Source: Kandleria vitulina DSM 20405 | GTDB taxonomy: Bacteria > Bacillota_I > Bacilli_A > Erysipelotrichales > Coprobacillaceae | Direction: 5' to 3' | Assembly (NCBI RefSeq): GCF_000702065.1 | Contig: NZ_JNKN01000016.1 | Span: 1 to 44,989, forward strand | DNA length: 44,989 nt | Shown: piece after piece, positions 37,668 to 44,989 of the stretch | How the letters are laid out: every line of letters begins with the position of its first letter | How positions within the stretch are numbered: the first letter of the stretch is position 1 | Notes under the pieces: model-generated | Database searches by the model: none | What the model was told of the DNA's origin: nothing | What the model saw: only the letters and a program-made list of their open reading frames with translations | Made by a program: the position numbers and the translations under genes

Positions 37668-38501
37668 ATGGCATACAAGTTGGTAGCGATGGATCTAGAT
37701 GAAACATTACTTAATGATGATCATGTAGTTCCCGAAGAAAACTTAAAATGGATTCGTAAAGCCAGAAAAGATTATGGCGTGCGATTTGTGGCAGCGACAG
37801 GAAGAGGATTCTGTCAGATTGTACCGGAATTAAAACAGCTGGGCATTTATGATGCTAAAGATGAATATACACTTTCTTTTAATGGTGGTGCCATTACTGA
37901 AAATAAAGATAATAGAATGATTTCCTGGAGGGGGCTTTCTTTTGATAAGATGAAAGAAATTTTTACCTTCGGATTAACTAAGGATGTCTGTATTCACGTT
38001 TATACTGATACGACCCTTTATGTCTACAATTTAAGTGAAGATGAAAAGGAACGTTTAACTAAACAGAAGCTTGGAGAAGTCTATCCTAAAGAGAATAGTG
38101 TCGAATTTTTAAAAAATGAAAAAATTGCCAAAATTCTATTTCAGAATGTGAATGTAGATTATCTTAAATCATTAGAAAATGAAATTATGCCCATTACAAA
38201 AGGATATTGTGAAATAAGCTATTCTTCAAACCGCTATATGGAATTCAATGCCAAAGGTGTAGATAAAGGTAGCGGTCTTAGAGAACTTGCGGAAAAGTTA
38301 AATGTTTCTATTGAAGAGACGATAGCTGTGGGTGATAATTATAACGACTTAGCCATGCTGAAGGCGGCGGGATTGTCAGTAGCTGCACAAAATGCGGTGG
38401 ATGAAGTCAAGGATATCTGTGATTATGTAACGATAGCCGATAACAATGAAGGAGTTATTGCGGAATTAATTCGTAAATATATTTATCATGAGAACATTTG
38501 A
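37668..38501 (+). CDS. Cof-type HAD phosphatase (DxDET type), second of a tandem pair
   Basis: The 277-aa protein has AMDLDETLLND (nucleophile Asp9), AATGRGFCQI, GVDKGSGLREL and VGDNYNDLAML, the four HAD motifs, and the same SSNRYME as its upstream neighbour. The pair diverges strongly in the cap, so substrates may differ. The ATG at 37668 is taken because AAGGAG is 7 bases upstream; the ATG at 37662 would be too close. Its last 14 bases overlap ung. Confidence 0.9.
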   Translation: MAYKLVAMDLDETLLNDDHVVPEENLKWIRKARKDYGVRFVAATGRGFCQIVPELKQLGIYDAKDEYTLSFNGGAITENKDNRMISWRGLSFDKMKEIFTFGLTKDVCIHVYTDTTLYVYNLSEDEKERLTKQKLGEVYPKENSVEFLKNEKIAKILFQNVNVDYLKSLENEIMPITKGYCEISYSSNRYMEFNAKGVDKGSGLRELAEKLNVSIEETIAVGDNYNDLAMLKAAGLSVAAQNAVDEVKDICDYVTIADNNEGVIAELIRKYIYHENI

Positions 38502-39141
38502 AAAAATTATTAATGAAGAATCTCAGCAGTCTTATTTTAAGACACTTAAAGCATTCGTTGATCGTGAGTATGAAGAAAAGACCATCTTTCCACCACGCAA
38601 TGAAATATACAGTGCTTTTCGCTATGCTGATTATGAAGATATAAAGGTCGTGATTATTGGGCAGGATCCCTATCATGAACTGCATCAGGCAAACGGCTTG
38701 GCTTTTAGTGTAAGCAAGGAAGTGAAGATTCCACCTTCACTAAGAAATATCTATAAGGAAGCTATGCAGGATGTTGGCATTCCAGAACCCCATTCTGGTG
38801 ATTTAACACCATGGGCTAAACAAGGAGTGCTTCTTATTAATACTGTATTGACAGTAGAAGAAGGAAAAGCTAATGCTCATAAGGGAAAAGGCTGGGAGAT
38901 TTTTACTGACCATATTATTGAAAAGATGAATGAAAGAGAAAAACCTTTGGTTTTTATCTTATGGGGAAGACAGGCCCAAAATAAAGCAGGCATGATTGAT
39001 TCACGTCATTGTGTAATCAAGAGTGCTCATCCCTCACCGCTAAGCGCTTCGCGTGGTTTCTTTGGTTCTAGGCCATTCTCACGTGCTAATGCATTTTTAG
39101 AATCAATACAGGTTGAACCGATTGACTGGAGGATAGAGTAA
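38488..39141 (+). CDS. ung: Uracil-DNA glycosylase
   Basis: The 217-aa enzyme removes uracil from DNA in base excision repair. Family 1 motifs are complete: IIGQDPYHELHQANGLAFS (catalytic Asp and uracil-stacking Tyr), PPSLRNIYKE, GVLLINTVLTVEEGKANAH and the DNA-intercalation loop AHPSPLSASRGF. Length is typical. It overlaps the preceding HAD gene by 14 bases and shares one base with the folC start, so it is expressed from the same transcript. Confidence 0.95.
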   Translation: MRTFEKIINEESQQSYFKTLKAFVDREYEEKTIFPPRNEIYSAFRYADYEDIKVVIIGQDPYHELHQANGLAFSVSKEVKIPPSLRNIYKEAMQDVGIPEPHSGDLTPWAKQGVLLINTVLTVEEGKANAHKGKGWEIFTDHIIEKMNEREKPLVFILWGRQAQNKAGMIDSRHCVIKSAHPSPLSASRGFFGSRPFSRANAFLESIQVEPIDWRIE

Positions 39142-40343
39142 TGTTTGATAATATTAAAGACGCTGTGGCATACATCGAGTCAAAAAGAAATAAAAGAACT
39201 GTTGATCAATTTAGAGATACTTTACGCTCTTTAGAAATTAATATGAAACAGCATAATATGATTCATGTTGCGGGAACAAACGGGAAGGGATCAACGGTCA
39301 ATTATCTGCGTGCTATTCTCAATGCTAATGGGTATCGTGTAGGGACATTTACTTCTCCTTACCTAAAGAAACACAATGATCGCATCTGTATTGATAATGA
39401 GCCAATCAGTGATGAAGATTTACTCAAGTATATTAATAAATACTATGATGTAATTGAAAAAGAAGATATGTCGATGTTTGAAATTGATACGATGATATGT
39501 CTTGCTTATTTTCAAGATCAAGAATTAGATTATCGTATCATTGAATGCGGTATTGGGGGAGAACATGATAAGACCAATGTCATTGATCCAATTATCTCTG
39601 TTATTACCAATATCGGATTGGATCATATGGATACAATCGGTCCTTCTCTTTATGATATTATCAATGAGAAGATGGGAATTATTAAGCCTGGTCAGCTCTT
39701 TATCACATCTGAAATCTCAGGTACTGTTTTAGCGAGATTACAGGAACAATGTGATGCGATGGATGCCCGTATGATCGTTGTGCCAGAATATGAGATTTCT
39801 GGTTATCCATTCTATTTTGTTTATCGTGATATGGAGTTTACTTTAAAGAATCAGGCTGCCTATCAGGTAACAAACGCAAGATTGGCTTTAACGATAGTCA
39901 ATCAGCTTATTCGTGTGGATCCTGAAGCGACTGTATCAGCGGTAGAGAACACCATCTGGTCAGGTCGTTTTGAAACAATAGAACGTGATGGACACACTTT
40001 CATTATTGATGGTGCACATAATATGCCAGCAATTGATGCCTTGATGAAAACATTGAAATTCTACAAGGATAAAAAGGCGTGTATTGTGTATGCAACACTT
40101 CGACAAGAGCAGGCAGCATTGATGGTTTCAAAGCTTGAAGAACTAGGCTTGCCTTTAATCATGACTTCATTTGAAGATGAACGTATCGTGGACTTAAGTC
40201 AATTAGAAACAGATGAAAATGTTTCATATATAGATGATTTTAAAGTGGCCCTTGAAAGTGCACAAGAAAAATACGAAATTGTATTTGTGACCGGATCACT
40301 GCATTTTATTTCTCAGGTAAGAGCTTTTCTAAAGGAGAACTAG
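39141..40343 (+). CDS. folC: Folylpolyglutamate/dihydrofolate synthase
   Basis: The 400-aa Mur-ligase-like enzyme adds glutamate to folates, and in many bacteria also makes dihydrofolate. The ATP loop is VAGTNGKGSTVNYLR, followed by GTFTSPYLKKHNDRI, ECGIGGEHDKTNV (metal Glu), NIGLDHMDTIG and IIDGAHNMPAIDAL. The start overlaps the ung stop by one base. Its last codons and stop lie within a terminator. Confidence 0.93.
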   Translation: MFDNIKDAVAYIESKRNKRTVDQFRDTLRSLEINMKQHNMIHVAGTNGKGSTVNYLRAILNANGYRVGTFTSPYLKKHNDRICIDNEPISDEDLLKYINKYYDVIEKEDMSMFEIDTMICLAYFQDQELDYRIIECGIGGEHDKTNVIDPIISVITNIGLDHMDTIGPSLYDIINEKMGIIKPGQLFITSEISGTVLARLQEQCDAMDARMIVVPEYEISGYPFYFVYRDMEFTLKNQAAYQVTNARLALTIVNQLIRVDPEATVSAVENTIWSGRFETIERDGHTFIIDGAHNMPAIDALMKTLKFYKDKKACIVYATLRQEQAALMVSKLEELGLPLIMTSFEDERIVDLSQLETDENVSYIDDFKVALESAQEKYEIVFVTGSLHFISQVRAFLKEN

Positions 40344-40363
40344 AGTTAATCTAGTTCTTTTTT
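40337..40363 (+). terminator. Terminator after folC
   Basis: GAACTAGA (40337-40344) pairs with TCTAGTTC (40350-40357), followed by T residues; the folC stop is in the first arm. Confidence 0.85.
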
Positions 40364-40426
40364 CATTAAGGTTACATTTGTAATAAATATTAATAATATG
40401 AAAAATGAACCTATCATATCATTTTA

Positions 40427-40440
40427 TATTGTGATAAAAT
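40427..40440 (+). promoter_or_regulatory. Extended -10 promoter element ahead of glgC
   Basis: TATTGTGATAAAAT ends at 40440, 44 bases before the glgC ATG, with TAAAAT as the -10. The identical 14-mer is in the nfnA promoter. No good -35 is seen at the usual distance. The remaining part of 40364-40484 shows nothing else. Confidence 0.45.
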
Positions 40441-40484
40441 GAAATAGTAGGTAAGCGATTTCAAGTAAACAGGAGGAATGAAAA

Positions 40485-41615
40485 ATGGGAAAAGAATTAG
40501 TTGCAATGATTCTTGCTGGAGGCCGTGGCTCTAGATTAAAAGCCTTAACAGCAAAAGTTGCAAAACCAGCCGTTCATTTTGGCGGAAAATATCGTATTAT
40601 CGACTTTCCTTTGAGTAACTGTGCCAACTCAGGGATTGATGTAGTCGGTGTTTTGACACAGTATGAATCAGTTGAATTAGGTTCATATGTTGGTGTTGGA
40701 ACGAAATGGGGATTAGATGGCAATAGCAGTGCTGCTGCAATTTTACCAGCTCGTGAGAGAGACGAAGTTGGTGCTACATGGTACGCTGGTACAGCTGATG
40801 CCATTGCACAGAACATTGAATTCTTGGATGCCTATGATCCAGAATATGTATTGATCTTATCTGGGGATCATATTTACAAGATGGATTATGATGAAATGTT
40901 AGCGGCACATAAGGAAAAAGGTGCTGACTTAACTGTTGCGGTACTTAATGTATCAATGAAGGAAGCAAGTCGTTTTGGTATTATGAATACTAATGATGAC
41001 CTTTCAATCTATGAATTCGAAGAAAAGCCTGAGAAGCCTAAATCTACATTAGCTTCAATGGGGATCTATATCTTTACTTACAAACAGTTAAGAAAATATT
41101 TGAAGGCAGATGCGAAGAAGAAAGATTCACATCATGACTTTGGTATGGATATTATTCCAGCTATGCTTGCGGATAACAAAAAACTATTTGCATATGAATT
41201 CAAGGGTTACTGGAAGGACGTTGGAACTGTTGAATCATTATGGCAGGCAAACATGGACTTATTGCATGATACAGAATTAGATCTTTATAATATCAAGAAA
41301 GATTGGAAAATCTATTCTGAAGATACTTTAGCTAAACCACAGCTTATTGGTCTAGATGCTAAAATCAAGAATACTCTTGTTACTCAGGGATGTATGGTTG
41401 ATGGTGAAGTAGAAGGATCAGTTCTTTTCAATAATGTAAGTGTTGGAGCCACTGCAAAAGTTGTTGATTCTGTCTTGATGCCAGGTGTTCTTGTCGAGGA
41501 AGGTGCTGAAGTGTATAAGGCAATCATCGATGAAAATGTGATCATTAAAGCTGGTCAAGTGATTAATAAAGAAGCAAAGGAAGTTGCTCTTGTCAGCAAC
41601 AATGATAGGGGGTAA
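40485..41615 (+). CDS. glgC: Glucose-1-phosphate adenylyltransferase, catalytic subunit
   Basis: The 376-aa enzyme makes ADP-glucose from glucose 1-phosphate and ATP, the first committed step of glycogen synthesis. The nucleotide loop is [14 protein letters not shown], then [40 protein letters not shown] (metal Asp) and the glucose-phosphate site [10 protein letters not shown] with YWKDVGT. The C-terminal third is the left-handed beta-helix of repeated hexapeptides. It starts a three-gene operon glgC-glgD-glgA. RBS AGGAGG. GlgC of Firmicutes forms a mixed enzyme with GlgD. Confidence 0.96.
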   Translation: MGKELVAMILAGGRGSRLKALTAKVAKPAVHFGGKYRIIDFPLSNCANSGIDVVGVLTQYESVELGSYVGVGTKWGLDGNSSAAAILPARERDEVGATWYAGTADAIAQNIEFLDAYDPEYVLILSGDHIYKMDYDEMLAAHKEKGADLTVAVLNVSMKEASRFGIMNTNDDLSIYEFEEKPEKPKSTLASMGIYIFTYKQLRKYLKADAKKKDSHHDFGMDIIPAMLADNKKLFAYEFKGYWKDVGTVESLWQANMDLLHDTELDLYNIKKDWKIYSEDTLAKPQLIGLDAKIKNTLVTQGCMVDGEVEGSVLFNNVSVGATAKVVDSVLMPGVLVEEGAEVYKAIIDENVIIKAGQVINKEAKEVALVSNNDRG

Positions 41616-41620
41616 GCAAG

Positions 41621-42730
41621 ATGGCAAAAGTAGTAGGACTTGTCAATTTACATTCAAACGTTGATTTAAAGGGATTGACTGAAAGAAGACCTGTAGCCTC
41701 TGTTAGCTTCCTAGGTCGTTATGGAATTATTGATTTCGTGCTTTCTAACTTCTCTAATTCACAGATTGATAATGTAGGGATCTTGATTAAAGAGAAACCT
41801 AGATCATTGTTTAAACATTTAAGCAATGGCAATGCATGGAACTTTAACTCTAAACGTGGTGGTGTGCAGCTTTTATACGATGAAAAGTTTGCAAATAATA
41901 ATATGTACAACCACGATATTAATAATATTCTTGAAAATATCGCTTTCATCGAAAAAAATAAGCCTGATTATGTAGTAATCTCTCCTGCCCATATCATTAC
42001 AACAATGGACTTTAGTGAAGCTATCAAGGCACATCGTCAATCTGGTGCTGAAATTTCTATTGTCTATAAGAAAATCAAGAATGCGAATGAAACATTCATT
42101 GGTTCTGATTTCTTAAAAGTTAAAGATGGTGTTGTACAGGCAATTGATAAGAATAAAGGAAATATTAAGAATCGCGCTATTTCTTTGGAAACTTATATCT
42201 TCAATACGAAAGCATTAATTAAATTGTTGAAGGAAGCACAAAAAGTATCGACATTCTTTGATTTAAGAGATATCTTATCTTATGTATTGGATGAAAAGAA
42301 AATCAATGCATATGAATTTAAAGGGTTCGCTGCAATCATTGATTCATTTGAAGCTTACTTTAAAGTATGTCAGAGTTTCTTGAATATTGATGTTTCTACA
42401 AAAGTATTTAAGAATAACTGGCCAATCTTTACAAATACAAATGATACACCACCAACAAAGTATTTAAAGAATGCAGATGTTCAGAATTCATTTGTAGCTA
42501 ATGGTGCTGTTATTGATGGTACTGTTTCAGGATGTATCATTGGACGTGAAGTTTCAATTGGCAAAGGTGCTGTTGTTAAGAACAGTATTATCTTCTCTGG
42601 TGCTAAAGTTGAAGCTGATGCAGTGCTTGAAAATGTCATTGTAGATAAGGATGCACGTATTAAGAAGATTAAGGAATTAAAAGGATCTGCAGATGAACCA
42701 CTGTATGTAAAAGAAGGAGACGTTGTTTAA
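41621..42730 (+). CDS. glgD: GlgD regulatory subunit of ADP-glucose synthesis
   Basis: The 369-aa GlgC-like protein lacks the GGRGSRL nucleotide loop (VNLHSNVDLKGLTERRPVAS stands there) and the metal-binding Asp region reads ISPAHIITTMDF, so it is not expected to be catalytic alone. It keeps the fold marker FLGRYGIIDFVLSNFSNS and the C-terminal beta-helix (VSGCIIGREVSIGKGAVVKNSII). In Firmicutes GlgD pairs with GlgC and raises its activity. It starts 5 bases after glgC and its last base is the first base of the glgA start. Confidence 0.94.
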   Translation: MAKVVGLVNLHSNVDLKGLTERRPVASVSFLGRYGIIDFVLSNFSNSQIDNVGILIKEKPRSLFKHLSNGNAWNFNSKRGGVQLLYDEKFANNNMYNHDINNILENIAFIEKNKPDYVVISPAHIITTMDFSEAIKAHRQSGAEISIVYKKIKNANETFIGSDFLKVKDGVVQAIDKNKGNIKNRAISLETYIFNTKALIKLLKEAQKVSTFFDLRDILSYVLDEKKINAYEFKGFAAIIDSFEAYFKVCQSFLNIDVSTKVFKNNWPIFTNTNDTPPTKYLKNADVQNSFVANGAVIDGTVSGCIIGREVSIGKGAVVKNSIIFSGAKVEADAVLENVIVDKDARIKKIKELKGSADEPLYVKEGDVV

Positions 42731-44160
42731 TGAGAATTGTATTCGCTGCTGGGGAAGCTCAGCCCTTCATTAAATCAGGAGGTCTTGCGGATGTCATTGG
42801 ATCATTGCCAAAATCTTTAGCTCAAAAAGGTCATGAATGTTATGTTATTTTACCAAAGTACGCAGACTTGAAAATGTCTGATCGTTTAGAGTATGTGACA
42901 AACTTCTACTTATGGGTCGGATGGAGACGTTGCTATTGTGGTGTTTTCAAGGCTGTGGTAGATGGTGTTACTTATTTCTTTGTAGATAATGAACAGTATT
43001 TCAAGAGACCAGGACTTTATGGTTATGATGACGATAATGAAAGATTTGCATTCTATGACTTTGCTGTATTGGAATGTTTATCTCGTCTGGATATTATGCC
43101 AGATATTCTTTCATTGCATGATTGGCAGGCTGCCATGATTGCACCGCTTTATAAAGAAAAATATTGTTATTACAATTTCTATGGTGGCGTAAAGGTGACT
43201 TTCACAATTCACAATATTGCCTACCAGGGAAAATGTGATCCATCGCTATTGCAGGATCTGTTTGGTTTAGATAATTATCTTTACTACAATGGAAATGTCA
43301 GAAATGATGGCTGCATGAATATGATGAAAGCAGCTATTGTATATGCTGATGCAGTAACAACTGTTTCTCCTACATATGCCAACGAAATATTGACAGATGC
43401 TTATGGAGAAGGATTACAGAGCATTCTTTCTATGAGAAGACACGATCTTTATGGTATCTTGAATGGAATTGATTATGACTTAATTAATCCTGCAACAGAT
43501 CCAGATATCGCATTCAACTTTGATGCGACTGATGTAAAAGAGAAGAAGAGAGAAAACAAGATGGCTCTTCAAAGAGAAGTAGGTCTACCAGAAAATCCTG
43601 ATATACCGCTTATCGGTATTGTTACAAGATTAACATGGCAAAAAGGGCTTGACCTTATCATCAATCAGTTCGAAGAACTAATGAATAGAGATGTACAGGT
43701 TGTCGTACTTGGTGCAGGTGATGCGAAGTATGAAGAACCACTCAAAGGTTTTGCTGGCTACCATAATGAAAAGTTCTCTCTTAATCTAAAATATGATGCT
43801 GGATTGGCACAGCGTATCTATGCCTCTTCAGATATCTTCCTGATGCCTTCACTATTTGAACCATGTGGTTTATCACAGATGATGGCATTGCGTTATGGCT
43901 CAGTACCAATTGTACGTGAGACAGGAGGACTTAAAGATTCTGTTGAATCATTTAATGAATATGATCAGACAGGTACAGGCTTTAGCTTTACAAACTATAA
44001 TGCCCACGAAATGATGCAGATCATTGATTATGCACTTCGTATCTATAATGAACACAGAGATATGTGGGATGGCATTGTACAAAGAGCTATGGCTTCTAAA
44101 CTTGACTGGGATCAGTCATCAGATGAATATCTAAGAGTCTTTGAATCATTGTTATACTAA
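42730..44160 (+). CDS. glgA: Glycogen synthase (ADP-glucose type)
   Basis: The 476-aa GT5 enzyme extends alpha-1,4-glucan from ADP-glucose. The N-terminal ADP-glucose site is KSGGLADVIGSLPKSL, with LHDWQAAMI and TIHNIAYQG in the first Rossmann domain. The second domain has VTRLTWQKGLDLI and the donor motif MPSLFEPCGLSQMMALRYGSVPIVRETGGLKDSV (catalytic Glu in EPCG). Length equals bacterial GlgA. The ATG overlaps the glgD stop (TAATG). Branching enzyme and phosphorylase are not in the window. A strong terminator closes the operon. Confidence 0.96.
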   Translation: MRIVFAAGEAQPFIKSGGLADVIGSLPKSLAQKGHECYVILPKYADLKMSDRLEYVTNFYLWVGWRRCYCGVFKAVVDGVTYFFVDNEQYFKRPGLYGYDDDNERFAFYDFAVLECLSRLDIMPDILSLHDWQAAMIAPLYKEKYCYYNFYGGVKVTFTIHNIAYQGKCDPSLLQDLFGLDNYLYYNGNVRNDGCMNMMKAAIVYADAVTTVSPTYANEILTDAYGEGLQSILSMRRHDLYGILNGIDYDLINPATDPDIAFNFDATDVKEKKRENKMALQREVGLPENPDIPLIGIVTRLTWQKGLDLIINQFEELMNRDVQVVVLGAGDAKYEEPLKGFAGYHNEKFSLNLKYDAGLAQRIYASSDIFLMPSLFEPCGLSQMMALRYGSVPIVRETGGLKDSVESFNEYDQTGTGFSFTNYNAHEMMQIIDYALRIYNEHRDMWDGIVQRAMASKLDWDQSSDEYLRVFESLLY

Positions 44161-44162
44161 TA

Positions 44163-44190
44163 AAGACAGGGCTTATGGCCCTGTCTTTTC
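44163..44190 (+). terminator. Terminator of the glycogen operon
   Basis: AAGACAGGGC (44163-44172) pairs with GCCCTGTCTT (44178-44187) around a short loop, followed by T. The next gene starts 15 bases later. Confidence 0.9.
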
Positions 44191-44204
44191 ATGAAAGGAT
44201 TAAT

Positions 44205-44639
44205 ATGAAGTACTATTATGATGACCATATATTAACGTGGCCAGATCATTTTGTGATCTGTGATGAAGATGGCAATCAAGTATTTGAAGTATCATGTAAG
44301 CTCTCGATAGGACATGTGATGACCATTTCATCAAGTGAAGGAAAACGTGTCCTCTCAGACACCATTTCCTCCTGGTTGCCTGCTTTTAAGATTTCAGAAG
44401 AAGATAAAGAGATAGGTGTCATGAAAAGAGTCTTTAGTTTGCGTTTTGAAAAATATGACTTCTTGTTTCATGGATTATATGTTCGAGGAGACTTTCTTGA
44501 TTCCAACTACGATATCATGAAAGCAGGGCAGTGCGTTGGTCACTACGAAGTTGTGAATAATCGTATTATCATCAATACTGATGATTTGGATGTCATTACT
44601 TTTGTATTAGGTATTGAAGCATTAAAAAGTTTAAGATAA
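44205..44639 (+). CDS. LURP-one-related (LOR) family protein
   Basis: The 144-aa soluble protein follows the LOR/YxjI plan: a closed barrel of short strands around a helix. Segments include FVICDEDGNQVFEVSCKLSIGHVMTI, LPAFKIS, RVFSLRFEKYDFLFHG, LYVRGDFLDSNYDIMKAGQCVGHYE and the final helix TDDLDVITFVLGIEALKSL. The family is related to scramblases/Tubby folds and has no agreed function in bacteria. The start has AAAGGA 6 bases upstream. Its stop lies 3 bases before the IS1182-like element, which appears to supply its terminator. Confidence 0.8.
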   Translation: MKYYYDDHILTWPDHFVICDEDGNQVFEVSCKLSIGHVMTISSSEGKRVLSDTISSWLPAFKISEEDKEIGVMKRVFSLRFEKYDFLFHGLYVRGDFLDSNYDIMKAGQCVGHYEVVNNRIIINTDDLDVITFVLGIEALKSLR

Positions 44640-44679
44640 AAAGGGGCTGACCCAGTAAAGTGATTTATGGATAATCACT

Positions 44680-44700
44680 GAGCTGGACCAGCTCTTTTTT
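44680..44700 (+). terminator. Plus-strand terminator just inside the IS end
   Basis: GAGCT (44680-44684) and AGCTC (44690-44694), extended by GG/CC, are followed by TTTTTT. It would end transcripts of the LOR gene and shield the element from them. Confidence 0.7.
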
Positions 44701-44753
44701 CTTTTTTTGACTCCCTACAGCCAGATAAAATCTGTTTACGGGCATTTAGACAT

Positions 44754-44780
44754 AAAAAAGCCCCCATTTTTGGGCGCAAT
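44754..44780 (-). terminator. Probable transposase terminator
   Basis: On the minus strand GCCC and GGGGC form a short stem around an A-rich loop followed by TTTTTT (44759-44754), about 50 bases after the transposase stop. Confidence 0.55.
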
Positions 44781-44828
44781 ATCCCTATATAGCTGTGAAT
44801 AACGTTTTTCAGTATGTGAACAACTGTT

Positions 44829-44989
44829 CTAGCAGCACTTCATGCTTTCTTCGCTCGGCTTTCTTTTACGAATCATATTGTGATATTTCCTGATATTGAA
44901 TCCGATTGCGATCATGAATATCTCAAAAGATACATTGGAATTGCCTCTTCGTCGTAATCTGTCATATCCGTAGTCCTGCTTGATGATTC
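44829..44989 (-). CDS. IS1182-type transposase, C-terminal fragment
   Basis: The 52 residues visible before the stop at 44829 read IIKQDYGYDRLRRRGNSNV, then FEIFMIAIGFNIRKYHNMI and a basic tail ending CC. The first part matches the end of the catalytic domain of IS1182-type DDE transposases (VIKQDYGFRRF-like, past the last acidic residue), and the second the closing helix with FGYNINKLHNKI-like spacing. The N-terminal fragment at 1-222 may be from an identical copy, so the two could be halves of the same sequence seen twice. Confidence 0.75.
   Translation of the reverse strand, partial: IIKQDYGYDRLRRRGNSNVSFEIFMIAIGFNIRKYHNMIRKRKPSEESMKCC

Larger units (their letters stand above)
44643..44989 (-). 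mobile_element. IS1182-like element, transposase-stop end (partial)
   Basis: The element begins with GGGGCTGACCC (44643-44653), the exact reverse complement of the terminus at 300-310. It then holds a plus-facing terminator, a minus-facing terminator and the 3' end of a minus-strand transposase. It lies in the same orientation as the left-hand element and continues beyond the window. The rest of 44701-44828 shows no ORF. Confidence 0.75.

Noticed and set aside
1-44989. 44-kb composite transposon between the two IS copies
   Set aside because: The interior is ordinary core genes (nfnAB, ung, folC, glg, divIC) with uniform composition apart from the IS200/IS605 element; a contig broken at repeats explains the ends better.

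Overview
The window is AT-rich, densely packed Firmicutes DNA. RBSs are of the AGGAGG type, intergenic spaces are short and mostly hold one intrinsic terminator, and leucine is largely read from TTA. Gene content points to a fermentative, host-associated Erysipelotrichia-like lineage (Coprobacillaceae or Erysipelotrichaceae, such as Catenibacterium, Kandleria or Sharpea relatives). That content includes an LdhA-type D-lactate dehydrogenase, NfnAB, GlgC/GlgD/GlgA, many Cof-type HAD phosphatases, a CBS-type manganese pyrophosphatase, and RqcP next to DivIC. The taxonomic placement is inference; no search was run.

Layout. Bases 1-310 are the transposase-start end of an IS1182-like element, and 44643-44989 is the transposase-stop end of a same-oriented copy. 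The window is therefore bounded by the same kind of repeat, which often breaks assemblies. Between them: a Crh-like HPr paralogue and an inactive rhodanese-like protein (minus), tRNA-Trp, a broken zinc-ribbon remnant, a HAD phosphatase and a secreted transglutaminase-like protein. Next, on the minus strand, come an M18 aminopeptidase operon, an APC amino-acid permease, an alpha/beta hydrolase and a degenerate GGDEF protein. From 9.3 to 14.9 kb, on the plus strand, are small unknown genes, a Sel1 protein, pfkA, a Na/Pi cotransporter and another HAD protein.

The most striking gene is at 15023-16327: a complete HPr phosphocarrier domain fused to a complete D-lactate dehydrogenase. The HPr part keeps His15 and Arg17 but has Asn at position 46. 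The separate HPr paralogue at 316-585 shows the opposite pattern: Tyr and Gly replace His15 and Arg17, and the regulatory Ser is kept. Together they suggest an unusual split of PTS phosphorylation between an EI-responsive LDH and a Ser-only regulator, in a strain that probably ferments to D-lactate.

Downstream are tandem NlpC/P60 wall hydrolases. Each is preceded by CTTAA boxes repeated at 11-bp steps, a probable OmpR-family regulator site; a two-box version lies at the transcription start of a secreted C39-like protein at 28350-29651. Next are a BRCT-only protein, a DUF1002 secreted protein, a PfkB-type kinase with an extra C-terminal domain coupled to a sirtuin, and a YfhO membrane protein. 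A complete IS200/IS605 element (51-aa accessory ORF, Y1 tnpA, large tnpB, end hairpins, probable omega RNA region) is inserted just before a Gph-type HAD gene.

The rest is core metabolism and housekeeping: nfnAB, a YheO-type regulator with a CBS pyrophosphatase, rqcP-divIC, an esterase with two tandem HAD genes, ung, folC, the glycogen operon glgC-glgD-glgA, and a LURP-one-like gene that ends at the right-hand IS.
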